Assembly (NCBI GenBank): GCA_023525975.1 | Contig: CM042029.1 | Span: 67,489,429-67,553,428, forward strand | Reading direction: 5' to 3' | Origin: Smallanthus sonchifolius | Lineage: Eukaryota > Streptophyta > Magnoliopsida > Asterales > Asteraceae | Length of the DNA stretch: 64,000 nt | Part shown: piece after piece, positions 44,589 through 55,201 of the stretch | Layout: each line of letters starts with the position of its first letter | How positions within the stretch are numbered: position 1 is the stretch's first letter | Notes under the pieces: generated by a model | What the model saw: only the letters and a program-made list of their open reading frames with translations | Told to the model about the DNA's origin: nothing | Database searches by the model: none | Program-made: the position numbers and the translations under genes

Positions 44589-44662
44589 CCGCTGTTGATC
44601 TTGATCAATCCCGCTATACCGCTGTTGATCTTGATCAATCCCACTATACCGCTGTTGATCTT
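44589..44662. repeat. 30-bp tandem repeat, about 2.5 units
   Basis: Unit starts at 44589, 44619 and 44649 (CCGCTGTTGATCTTGATCAA then TCCCGCTATA). It contains the palindrome TTGATCTTGATCAA and lies in leader-like DNA of the Copia fragment. Confidence 0.85.
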
Positions 44663-45798
44663 AAATGTCCTAACCAAAATTCTAAAAACTAGTGTTCTCC
44701 CCATTCAATAATCAATTTTCACTCCTTGTTGTATATCCCGTTTTCTAAAGTATACCCACTTGACAGAAAACAATACAACATAACAATCTACTCTTTCTTA
44801 TTTTCTGATCCAAGCGATTCTCAAACCTAATCATGTATTTCTATTAATTTTAATGCAATAAAAAGAAATACGTATATGGTAATTAGGCAATCGTTGGTCT
44901 CCAATCACTTGTCCGATAATTCTTTTCTACCTTATGCCGCCTTACGTTTGTTTTTTGTTGTTCACAGCAATATCCCCAGCAAACTACAACACCAAATTCG
45001 TCCCTGTTTGTGGTAATTCCAACCACTGTTCCAATTCGCACACTTTCTCGATCGTTCTGTACTTACACGATCCACAGCCTCCGATTAATCGAACCTACTG
45101 ACTGTAATTAATCCCTTAAACAGTCCTCGTTCGTCCCTGTTTGTCTTGACTAGACCTTCGATCAACACAAAACTGCAATCTTCAAATTTCCCTTTGTTCG
45201 TCTTGATTGTTAAGAAACTGGTCAAGTGGATGGAACCATTATGATGGTCAAAAAACTAGCAAGAATGAGTCAAGGAATATTGAAGGCATGGATTAAGAAA
45301 TTAAGGAGGAATATTGAAAGTTAATTCCTTAATCCATGTGTGTTGGTCAAAGTATTTAGTGTATTATATAAAGTTTATAAAGTATAGGGGTATAGTGTGC
45401 CAAGAATAAAGTTAATAAAGGTTTTTAGCATCTCTAAACTAAGAGTAATTGTAGTTTTCGTCCATGTGGTTTGTCCCTATTAACAGGTTCAGTCCAGTCT
45501 TAACACTTTGGGTCCCTGACGTTTGAATTCTTAACACTATGCGTCCCTGAACCTAACAGGCGTTAAGTTTTCTGTTAGTTTTCCTGTGAAAGTTTTCTGT
45601 TAACACTTTGGGCCCTGACTCCATTTTCTTCACCCTTTCATTCTTTATCTTCCTAAACATCTTCCCCCTTTCATTCTATCCAGAGAAAAACAATGGAAGC
45701 CGCCGGAGAGGCCCCTCCGGCAACCCACGGCGATTAATGAACAACTTTAGAAAACGAAGATCTGATCGAGTTTTTCAATACGTGAAAACATATATTAC

Positions 45799-46044
45799 CT
45801 TAAGGATCCATGCGACCGATTCTTCTCTAGCAGATGCATTGAGAACCTGAGATTGAAGTCGCTCGACGTAATCGATTCCTGGAACGAACTTTCTCTCCTG
45901 TTCTATAAACTCTGCTATTGAGTCATCGAAATCGGCGCAATATTCAAAATCATAAGAGCACTCCAGCCGGTCTTCGCTAGATAATATCCCGGAGTCCTCG
46001 CCGCAGAGTAGGTTGGAGAAGCAGTCAGGGAAGGATACTGACAT
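45799..46044 (-). pseudogene. Captured first exon of a D-type cyclin
   Basis: Reading leftwards from ATG 46044 the frame has the hallmarks of a plant D-type cyclin N-terminus: the retinoblastoma-binding L-x-C-x-E motif (LLCGE), a stretch resembling SIAEFIEQERKFVPG, then SAREESVAWILK at the start of the cyclin box. The open frame ends at a GT donor (AAG/GTAATATA at 45798), so one exon and part of an intron were captured. It most resembles CYCD1-type cyclins. D cyclins drive G1/S entry with CDKA; this fragment lacks the cyclin box body and cannot do so. It has no disabling mutation in the captured exon, which suggests fairly recent capture. Confidence 0.78.
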
Positions 46045-46241
46045 GATGATGGTGATGATGATGAGTATTGACTATTCATACCGTTCTGAACATCTTTGGT
46101 GCAATGACGGTCGGTGTTCCGGCGGTTTGAGGTTAGTGAAGATGTCTATTTCAAGTAGAAGTGGTTGTGTGAAAGATACAAACAGATAAGATGATGATGG
46201 TGGCGGTAGAGGCGAGTTCCGGCGAAGGTTAATTTTAAGGT

Positions 46242-46433
46242 TTAAGTTTTAACCCTAGTTCCGGCAGGGTTAGCCAAATTGGGGAAATCCCTATCGGACA
46301 GACCCTGCCCCTCATCCACCGGCTCCATGGACTCATCCTCCATCAAGGAATCGCTGTTCAGAGCAGTCCAGTCGATGACTCCCGAAAATTCGAGATCTGA
46401 ACTTTGTCGATGCTTACTCGATCTTGTTTTCAC
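46242..46433 (-). pseudogene. Second exon-like fragment in the Pack-MULE
   Basis: A 63-codon open frame (MKTRSSKHRQSSDLEFSGVI...) upstream of the cyclin piece on the same strand, acidic toward the end. No recognised family. It may come from a different parent gene or from the cyclin upstream region. Low confidence that it was ever coding. Confidence 0.25.
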
Positions 46434-46812
46434 CTAAACATCCAACATTTTTTTTTACAAAATCAACCTTCTAATGTTTTCTGGTGCAGTGGGTTTGAAA
46501 ACTAGGGTTTGGGTAGGAGGATGGTGAAGAAGATGATGCATTTTGGTGGTGCCTGGTGGGAGTGGTGGTGGCAGGTGGTGGTGGTAGTCGGTTGGTGGTG
46601 GTGAGGCTGGCGGCTGCTAGTGGGTAATGGTAATTTCGTTATTTATTTATTTAAAAAGGGAAAAATCGGTAATTTCATATAAAACTAACAGAAAAGTTAA
46701 CGGTTGTTAGCCTCAGGGACTAATACTGTTAAAACATCAAACGTCAAGGACGAAATGTGTTAAAACTAGACTGAACCTGTTAGTTAGGGCAAACGAAAAA
46801 TATAATTTACTC

Positions 46813-48045
46813 GTAAAATAAAGGTGAGTGTTAGGACATCTATAGTAGTTTCTTATATTCGGAGATTGACTGTACATCTCATTAAAATTTATTTTCTATA
46901 TAAAATAATAGACTCAAAAGATTGTTGAAGAATACTTGAATAAAAGACGCCTAATACCATAGAAATTAATAGTTGTTTACTTTTCATATTATATTATAGT
47001 AAATTTTAAACTATAAAATTCATTCTTAACTTTGTAAACTGGTATTTTGATCCCTTCAAGTTTTTAAATTTTAAAGTTTACCTTTTATAGTACATATAAC
47101 CTGATTTTTACTAAATAACTTTTGTCCGTTTAATTATTTTTTTCTTGAAGTCCAAGTATAACTTTCGTTAAAAATTGAGTCGTATTCAATGTAGAGTTTT
47201 TTTAGGTGTCGTGGGTTATAACAACTAACGGTAACGCGTTGTTACCGCGAAAAATGAGACCGACCCCAATAGAAAAACATCGGTTCCGTGATATAATTGT
47301 CTTTTATCAATGTTTCAATCTCCACAACCGAGTTGATGTAACTTCATACGTTTCTTCTATGTATTTAACAACGTTTCTTTTTGTATTTAATCATGTTAAT
47401 GTCACTGCCTAAACCGTTTAAAATCCACCTCCTACCGCCGCCGAGCGTGAGGCTAATTTTCTAGTTTATTCTTAAAATGTGAAATGGACATGGCCTTCTA
47501 TCCGCTACGAAAAGCCCGCTTGCATTAATCTAAATCCGGTATAAGGTATCGGATGAAGAAATATTTCAGACAACTCAACATTATGCGGATACTTAAAAAC
47601 CTCTAAAAATAGACATATAAATGTGCAAAATATTTCTAACAAAAAAAGTCTACAAATCGCCGGTGGTGTTAAATGTGTGGGCATAATAGGGCGACAGTTT
47701 ATAGATTTTTTTCTCTTTTACGGGTAAGATAATTGTCCAAAAAGTTAAAGAATTGTCTTAAAAATCAAGGCTTAAAACATATTAATTCAGTAATTCAAAT
47801 TTTTTTTACCTAAAAAAAAAGGTTAGCTTAATAATTAATTTATCTATAGATGAAAAAAAAAACTCCATAAACCATGGGGTGGCAAAGATTTAACACCGCC
47901 AAAGATAATTGCCTACTTGACTCGTTTTTAGTGGTCGTTTTTTTTTTCGTGCCGACGACCCATTGCGCATTAAGTGCTCATTCGTTTCAGTTGTCAAGTT
48001 CTCAATTATTTGTAAGCGAAAAAAAAAAGAAAAAAAAAATGTTTA
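46813..48045. other. Intergenic; partly homologous to the NLR copy 2 upstream region
   Basis: AT-rich. At 47650-47790 it parallels 33225-33445. Facing GGTGGTGTTAAAT (about 47660) and ATTTAACACCGCC (about 47888) words could be MITE ends. The open frame at 47206-47412 has no recognisable feature. Confidence 0.4.
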
Positions 48046-49390
48046 TAGGCTTATAAGCGAACCGAATGTTCAATGAACCGTTCGTTACGATGTTCGTTTA
48101 TTTAATAAACGAATGAATACAAACACAATTTTTGTTCATTTAATTTAACGAACGAACATGAACACATGTCTCGTTTGTTCATTTACGTTCATTCGTTTAT
48201 GTTCATTTATTTTCGTTATATACATTCACTTATGTTTATTTGTTTACGTTCGAATATACATTCTAAGTTATTTATACTAATATTAATTTAGAATCAATTT
48301 GTTTTTTATATTTAAAACCCTGAAGCCTAATTTAAAAATAAATTTGATATCTTTATTTACTTTTGAAATATCGTATGTAGGGACATTGGCGTACCCACAT
48401 GGTTGGGATGAAAATTCTTTTATTGCTTGTTATATGTACGCTCTAATCCTGAGCGACCCTCATGGAATTTCTTTTTGATCAAAACGACACCCAAAAAAAA
48501 TAATTTAATAATTTAAACTTTTACAAATATAAATGTATTAATTATTATAAACTAATTAACAAATATAAAGTTATTATAAATTAATTGGTTAATTGGGCAT
48601 ACCTATTAATAAACTTTATAAACAATTAATTTCATTAGGCAGTAACCATTTAACCAAATAACATTTACTCTAAACCATCTAATCCCTTTTAAACAGTTAA
48701 CTGGTCTTGTCATACATTTCCCATCTTCATCGAACGCCAAACCTAATAAAAAATCAAATGCCACTACCGTCTGCGTGAGTCAGGTTATGTATTAGAGGTC
48801 CCCCCCACTCTCCTAAATCTTGTACGAAAATACCAAACAACCCTAATTTAGGTATTTGTTAAACTTTTTCTCTAACAAATTAAGTATTTTTTTTAAACTT
48901 TACTTTAAATTTCACTTTATTATTTGATTATTTGTTATATTATTTATTAGAATATTAGATTATCGACATCCAAACACCAAAAAAAGTTCGTTGACCTGAC
49001 TTTTGGTAAAAAAAAGTTTCAATGACCCGACCCGAGAAAAATCTCTTTTAATAAACATCCAAACACCGAATATTTTCCGACACCCATAAAAAAAGTTTCT
49101 GGGTCCGCCACTGTGTAGGGATGATATTTTAAACTTTAATTTAAATATTCAGATTACTGTTTAGTGGTGTTTGTTTACGTTCATTCGTTTGGGTTCGTGA
49201 ACCGTTCGTTTATAATGTTAATGAACAAACATAAACGAACATGAACATGTTCGTTTTCTTAATGAACGAACACGAAAAAAAGACTTGTTCGTTTAAGCGT
49301 TCGTGCTTGTTTATTTATTTGTCCGGTTAAAATTAAACAAATAAACATGAACAAGCCTGTTCGTATTCGTTCGGTTCATTTACAAGTCTA
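48046..49390. mobile_element. hAT-like MITE with GTTCGTTT words, interrupted
   Basis: Imperfect terminal inverted repeats TAGGCTTATAAGCGAACCGAA and (right end, reverse complement) TAGACTTGTAAATGAACCGAA; subterminal arrays of GTTCATTCGTTTA-like words on both sides. Flanks do not give a clean 8-bp duplication. A younger element is nested at 48384-49113. Confidence 0.55.
48384..49113. mobile_element. Nested hAT-like element, 730 bp
   Basis: Ends CATTGGCGTACCC and GGGTCCGCCACTG form short inverted repeats; the 8-bp target duplication TGTAGGGA is perfect (48376-48383, 49114-49121). AT-rich interior without a transposase. Confidence 0.85.
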
Positions 49391-50152
49391 AATAAGTTTT
49401 ATTTTTGTGTTTGATTAAAACATTAGTTAAAGTCTATACATGAAAAAAAAATTAAGAAATCAAATGTTCATTTCTCCACTTATTGCACTTTGTCTCTGTC
49501 TCTCTCTCCAGCAAATACAGCCCAGACTGAGTGTTCAGGCGTAAAATCCACTCGCGTTGCGACGATCTCTTCTCTTCTCCACCCGGCGACGAGAATCCAG
49601 ATCCGACGAGCGGCAAGTTCTTCTCTGTTTGCTCTTTCCTCATCTGACGCCTAATTCCATAAAGATGGCATACTCAGGTGTCCAGATGTTGATGGAGAAA
49701 CTGAAGCAGCTTATTAACTGCAACCACATTCCATCGATCAACCACCCAGCATTTATATGTGAAAGGCCTCAGTTCCAGCTTCTATATCAAGAGCTGGTTT
49801 CCAAACCCTTTTTATCGAAGAACATCAAGACCTGGAAAAAGTTAATGATCTGAAGAAAAGATTCATAGATGCAGCAGAAGAGGCTCAATATATCCTCGAT
49901 CTATTTCTATATGAGGACTTCAGTCGATCTCTAAAGCGTGATGATGTTAGGAGATCATTCAGGTATGTCGTCAATCTGTTTCTATCCTGTGTTCACATTT
50001 GGAATAATGAACATTTCCCTACATCTGATGACTTTAATCCCTCCCTAAATCTTGTTGGTGTGTGGAGATCATTCTATTTAGTCAAAGTGGAACTCACCAG
50101 TATAAACATAAGTAACATGAACACGGATTCATTTCCAAGACCTTATACAATG

Positions 50153-51127
50153 TGATGCAGGAACGGAAGCAATCAAATGACTAGATTCTCAAAGATTATA
50201 CAAAAGCTTCAAGAAACCCAAAATGTGTTCGTACAATATCAAATAATCATAAACTAACTAATATCAAACCCTAGATCCCTATTTATAAAGTATGATCTTA
50301 ATTCAAATAAGAAACAAATAAGATAAAACTAGAATTGAAATTCAAATAAATAATAAAAGATATTATCTTGATCTCATATAATTTTGAAATTTGAATTAGA
50401 TGCTCTTGCATCATACTCCCTTTCTTGGAAAAGACTCGACCACGAGTCTTGTAAAAACCACCTAGATCGAAAGGAACATCAACCCGATCCTCATTCATTA
50501 TCACCACGAACTGTTTGAACATCTCAACTTCACGGATCGTCCCGCCTAGCTCAGAACCTATAGCACCTGGATCCAACTCTGGATCGGATTCAACTCTTGG
50601 GTTGTCACCCGCATCATTCTCCCCGCCTTTGAAAAAGACTCGTCCTCGAGTGTTGAGAACTTTGAGCGGACCAATCGACTCCTTTAGATTAAATTCCTCC
50701 CCAATGTGAAAGTTTCTTAGACTACCTGAATTAGCAAGACCACCACCCTCTGCCACCGCATGAGCATCATGAACAACCGTAAGATCACCTGATTCATATT
50801 TGGTCACTTGAACCGAACCAACATCCACAATCACATTAGCCTTTGAATCCTCAACAAACATACTTAAAGAAACTGATGAATTTTCACAACCGTTGACGAC
50901 ATCTTCTTCATCTTCTCGATTGGTAACTCCATTGATAGCTCGCTGCACCCACAAGTACTCATCTTCATCGTAGTGCATCGCGTCTTCATCAAATCTGGGT
51001 TCGTCTTCCGATAAACCCTCTGGATAGATTGGTTCAGAGAATTGGTGTGGATGACGGCTAAACGGCTGCTGCTCTCCGTTGCTACCTTCGTCCCCGACGA
51101 TGGTGCTCGACTCGGTTTTGAAATTTA
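50153..51127 (-). mobile_element. Retrotransposon 3' fragment inside NLR copy 3
   Basis: A 261-bp LTR-like unit (50153-50413) has TGATGC...GCATCA ends, the same termini as the Gypsy element at 54827. To its right, on the minus strand, lies a polypurine-like junction (AAGAAAGGGAGTATGATGC) and an acidic 226-codon frame (50298-50978 and onward, e.g. MHYDEDEYLWVQRAINGV). A second junction-like word ACTCGAGGACGAGTC ... GGGGAGAATGATGC lies inside it (about 50615-50660), suggesting an internal rearrangement. NLR sequence resumes at about 51128. Confidence 0.6.
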
Positions 51128-51200
51128 AATCAATTTGCTCCCGTTTCCTTCACCAGAAATTCCCAAAAATCAAAGAAATTAATGGACGAAATCGTGGTAT

Positions 51201-51560
51201 CCATAGTTGTCAATAGCGAATAGCGACAAGCCACCTAAACGCTACGTAGCGAATAGCGGTAAATAGCGGGCGCTATTTCACGTTTAGCGATACACTAGTA
51301 GAAAGTTTTAGAAATATTTTATATTCAACTATTGTAGGATATGTAGCAATTATAATCAATAATCATCTAAATCTTCATATATTAGGGTTATTAGCAACCC
51401 TATTTATATTAATCAAGTAAAAAACTGGTTAAAAACATAAAAAAAAAAACAAAAGTCGCTATCGGTCGCTATGTAGTCGAGAAATGCAAATAGCGGTCAC
51501 TTAACGAATCGCTATGTAGCGCGCTATAGCGCGCGCTACAAGCGCTATTGACAAGTATGG
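51201..51560. mobile_element. hAT-like MITE in NLR copy 3
   Basis: Inverted ends CCATAGTTGTCAATAGCG and (right end, reverse complement) CCATACTTGTCAATAGCG, flanked by TGGTAT on both sides (51195-51200, 51561-51566). CGCTAT words fill the interior. Exact ends uncertain by two bases. Confidence 0.75.
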
Positions 51561-51783
51561 TGGTATGGGGGGAATAGGAAAGACTACCCTCGCCAACAAA
51601 GTGTTCAATGATCGTTTTGTTAAGTATCATTTCCATGTCCGGTATGGGTCACTGTTTCTCAAACATATGATAAGCGGCATGTCATGATTCAAATTCTGGA
51701 ATCCATCCGTGGTCAACTACACCTTCAAAAGGATAATAGTGAGTCCAAACTTCGTGAAATGGTGCACAAAAACCTAATGGGTC

Positions 51784-52262
51784 CAGTGTTGTAAAAATCA
51801 CGCCTAGGCGGCGCCTAGGCGCCGATTAGGCGCTAGGCGGCGGATAGAGGATTAATTTTGGCCAAATCGGACTAAAAATCGCTAATCGGAAAAATTGGGT
51901 CAAAATCGGGCCTAGGCGGACCTAGTCGGCCAAAAATCGGCCACTTCCCGTTTTTCCGGTGATATTCCGGTAGGGTTCCGGCGAGATTCCGGCAGGTTCC
52001 GGTGAGATTCCGGCGACTTTCAGGCAAATTTTCGGCGATTTTCAGTTTAGTTCTTGTAATTTCCAGCTTCTTTAAAAAATGTGTGTGTGTATATATATAA
52101 TTTTGAAAATTACATATAAAAATGTGCGTATATATATAAAAAACTGAAAATTACATATAAAAATTCCAATCCGATTAATCCCGCCTAGGCCCCGATTAAT
52201 CCTGCTTAGGCCTAGGCCCCACCCCAGCGCCTGACTAGCGCCTAGCGATTTTTACAACCATG
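51784..52262. mobile_element. hAT-type MITE (same family as 10509) in NLR copy 3
   Basis: Starts CAGTGTTGTAAAAATCACG and ends GCGATTTTTACAACCATG; the 8-bp duplication AATGGGTC is perfect (51776-51783, 52263-52270). It falls between the NLMG word and kinase 2 of the NB-ARC. Confidence 0.93.
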
Positions 52263-52665
52263 AATGGGTCGTAGATATTTGATTGTTATTGATGATATTT
52301 GGCACACAGAAACATGGGATGACCTCAAAGTATTTTTCCCCCATGATAACAATGGAAGTCGAATTCTGCTCACCACTCGCCTCAATGAAGTTGCTAAGCA
52401 TGCAAATTCAGATGGATTCATTCATCACTTAGGTTATTTGAGCAAAGAGAAAAGCTGGGATCTGTTGTGTCGGAAGGTGTTTTGTGGCAATGAGTGTCCC
52501 GAATGGTCAATTAAACCTGGAATGCAAATGGTAGAAAATTGTCATGGATTACCACTTGCGGTGGCTGTCATTGCAGGAGTACTAGCAAAAGGGGCATGGA
52601 GTAAAAAGTTTTGGGCAGAAATTGTTGAGAGGACGGGTTCATATATTGTTGGTGACCAGAACAGA

Positions 52666-53410
52666 TGTAAGACCCCAACCCGGGCATCCTACAGTTGGTT
52701 CTCATAACGGGTCATTTCCATTAAAAGCGCATTTATTGCAATTCAAATTACAGCGGAAGTATTTCTAAGAACATTTATTTCTATTTAATGTCATTCAGTT
52801 TACCTCACGAATGCCTGCACACTGATCCGAGTAACACCGCCTCGAAGCCAAGATACGTCGATACACCGGTTACCTGCAAACAATCTAACGTACACACAAA
52901 GTCAGCTACGCTGAGTGAGTTCTAATAGTTTAGATTAAAGAAAAACCACCACACCAAGTTCTTCGGTTTAATTCACTTGGACACTCCGGTCCTTATAAAT
53001 ATAATTACTCTTTATTAATGAATGACTAATCCCGTGTCACCCCATGACATCCCGTAACCGTTCATCACCCGAGACTCAACCCGTACTACCAAAATAAATA
53101 GTAATAACCTTACCATCACATCCGCATAGACTCAACATGCTATGCTAGCGACTCATACCCAAGAATACATATTGACCCGACTCTGGGTTAACAGAACCTA
53201 CCCTAAAACACTAACACATCCGGCCTTAACCAAGGCTCTCACAATTAACTGACACAACTCTTATCCGCGTCACGTCACAAGTCCTGACTCAAGTCAGTCT
53301 AATCATACACGTCACAATAACACTAACTCATACACAGTTAATGCAATTAATCATTAGCATGCACAGTAACACTTATATATATACGCATGCAAACACATAC
53401 CTCATCGCTG
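52666..53410. repeat. Truncated LTR beginning TGTAAGACCCC
   Basis: Starts TGTAAGACCCCAACCCGG directly in the NLR and shares style words with the other long LTRs here (ACAGCGGAAG, GTGAGTTC). Its right end (expected GGGTCTTACA) is absent; LINE sequence takes over at about 53410. Non-coding. Confidence 0.5.
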
Positions 53411-54749
53411 TAACGCTCATAAAAGCGGTTCTTGAAAGCCTTCCTTGCTATTATTTTTCTCTTTATAAAGCTCCCAAAAAAAGTCTTGAATGACCTAGAA
53501 AAGATGATAAAACGTTTCTTAAATGATGCTCAAAAAATTCATTGGGTTGCTTGGGATCGGGTGACTATAGCCAAAAGTGATGGGGGGCTTGGAATTAGTA
53601 GACTTAAAGATATTAATGTTGCTTTGCTAATTAAATGGGGATGGCGATACAAGGTGGAACCGGAAAATTTGTGGAGAAAGGTGGTGGTGGCGGCTGTTCA
53701 CACAGGTAGGAGGAATTGGGATTTTATTCCGTCTCGTAATGCTTTGGGAGGAGTTTGGAATAATATTGTCAAAGTTATTTCGAGAACGAGGGTTGAAGAC
53801 TTACCAATAAGAAGATTTTTTAAAGGCATTCCCGGTGACGGGAAAAATCTCATTCTGGGTGGATCCTTGGGCTGCGCAGGAACCTCTTAAGGAGGTGTTC
53901 CCTCTCTTGTTCCAACTTGATAAGGATAAAAGATGTAAAATAAAGGATCGTTGCTGGGCAGAAGGGGCTTCTTTGGTTCTTAATTGGAGCTTGAAAAGGG
54001 TCCCTGCGGTTGGACCTGAATCTCAGCAGCTGGCGCTGTTGAGTGAGCTGCTGGGCAAAGTGAAGTGGGGCGATAAAAGGGATAAATGGGAGTGGATTGG
54101 GGCGGATTTGAACGGCTTCAGTGGGGGGGGCTGTCAAGCGTCTTCTTGCGAAAGGTTCTGACTTTAGCGGTAACTTTGTGTTAAATTGGAGTAAATGGAC
54201 ACCGCTAAGTGTAATATTTTCGCTTGGCGGGCGGAGTTGAGGTGAATTCCTACAATTCTGGCTTTGTGGAATAGGAACATCACAGTCGACGATGCGGCTT
54301 GTCTCTTTTGTAACGAAGAGGACTCGGTGGATCATATCTTCACGGCTTGTAGGACGGCTGTGATAGTCTGGCAGTTTGTTAGTAACCGGTGTCGGGTGCC
54401 TAATATTTTTGCTTTCTCTTTCAAAGATCTGTTGGAGCTTCATAAACACTCGGGATTAAAGGAACAGGAAAATGAGTTTTTTCATGGTGTGATCACCATA
54501 GCTTGTTGGAGTTTGTGGAGAGCTAGGAACGGAATTGAGGTTCTCGAATAAACCGTGTCGAGTGGAGGATATCATCAGTGAGATAAAGACGATTGGGTAT
54601 TTATAGGCTAGAAGTAGATCGAAGTTAAAGACTTTGTCTCGGAAAAATTGGTGTAAATTTGTAATTATGTAATTTCTTTCTCTGTTTGGCCGCCCGGTTT
54701 TCGGGCTGGGTTGTTTCTTTAATGAAGTTTGCGTTTCAAAAAAAAAAAA
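53411..54749 (+). pseudogene. LINE (L1-type) 3' end: RT tail and zinc-binding domain
   Basis: Reading frames in series give TLIKAVLESL, KKVLNDLEKMIKRFLND, VAWDRVTIAKSDGGLGIS, a WVDPW word, and the C-terminal zf-RVT domain (KWTPLKCNIFAWRAELRR ... AACLFCNEEDSVDHIFTAC). These are typical of the region after the RT palm in plant L1-like elements. Two frameshifts (near 53850 and 54130) and a stop disable it. The element is 5'-truncated and ends in a run of twelve A at about 54738-54749, as expected for target-primed reverse transcription. Confidence 0.88.
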
Positions 54750-54826
54750 TACTTTATGTAGATTGTGGAAAGATGTTGATTTCACAAGGGTTGAAAATGA
54801 AATTACATCTGAATGGATATTGTATA

Positions 54827-55174
54827 TGATGCAGTCGGGATTGACCCAAGCAGCGGCCCAGGTCGTGGCCCAATCCACAGCAGCTCCGGCCTAGTTGTGA
54901 GCCCAATTAAAGACCCGGGCCGAGCCTGTTCGGCACTGACTTGGACTGCAAGATGGGATTTATTTTATCTATTTATTATTATTATTTGATTAGAATTGGG
55001 GTTTTGATTCAGTTTCCTTTTTTTGTTTATTGCCTAAAGTCATGGCTAGGTTTAGGCTTTAAGTACGTATGTTTTTTCTGCTTATGAACTTAGTTTTTGA
55101 TTATTATTTCTGAATAGAATTATCCAGCTTGTTCTTGTGATTATTTGATCCAACGTGACTGCAATATTGCATCC
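54827..55174 (+). repeat. Gypsy 5' LTR
   Basis: 348 bp; its last base is C where the 3' LTR has A, breaking the perfect TGATGC/GCATCA ends. Confidence 0.9.
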
Positions 55175-55201
55175 GTTGGTATCAGAGCACGGAGATCAAC
55201 T

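Larger units (their letters stand above)
38840..45240 (-). mobile_element. Gag-only Copia fragment, split by a solo LTR
   Basis: Minus-strand order: a gag region (44411 side through 39263), a polypurine tract TTTAAGGGGGAGTATTGG (about 39199-39216) and an LTR-like stretch to about 38840. Protease, integrase and RT are absent, the zinc knuckle being followed almost directly by the polypurine tract. The element is therefore an internally deleted, non-autonomous Copia. The matching 5' LTR on the right was not found; 44411-45240 is leader-like, with a 30-bp tandem repeat. The edges are approximate. Confidence 0.6.
45443..46812. mobile_element. Pack-MULE (Mutator-like element) with captured gene pieces
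   Basis: Long imperfect terminal inverted repeats of about 150 bp: the left arm GAGTAATTGTAGTTTTCGTC... and the reverse-complemented right arm GAGTAAATTATATTTTTCG... share AACAGGTTCAGTC, TTAACAC, GACGTTTGA and further words. Flanks CTAAACTAA (45434-45442) and GTAAAATAA (46813-46821) match at 7 of 9 positions, fitting the 9-bp Mutator duplication. No transposase is present; the interior is host-gene-like sequence on the minus strand. Confidence 0.8.
49665..52665 (+). pseudogene. CC-NB-LRR pseudogene, copy 3 (shredded)
   Basis: ATG at 49665 begins a coiled coil very close to copies 1 and 2 (MAYSGVQMLMEKLKQLI). A 7-bp deletion near 49804 shifts the frame. The gene is then interrupted by a retrotransposon fragment (about 50145-51127), a MITE (51201-51560) and another MITE (51784-52262). 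About 110 bp just before the P-loop are deleted. Kinase 2 to GLPL (RYLIVIDDIW ... CHGLPLAVAVIAG) survives as an open stretch at 52264-52665. The gene ends abruptly at 52665 where TGTAAGACCCC of an LTR fragment begins, so RNBS-D, VHD and all LRRs are gone. It shares the longer 5' leader and the ~75-bp CC insertion with copy 1. Confidence 0.92.

Noticed and set aside
47206..47412. 68-codon plus-strand frame
   Set aside because: No homology recognised, no promoter or splice context; intergenic.
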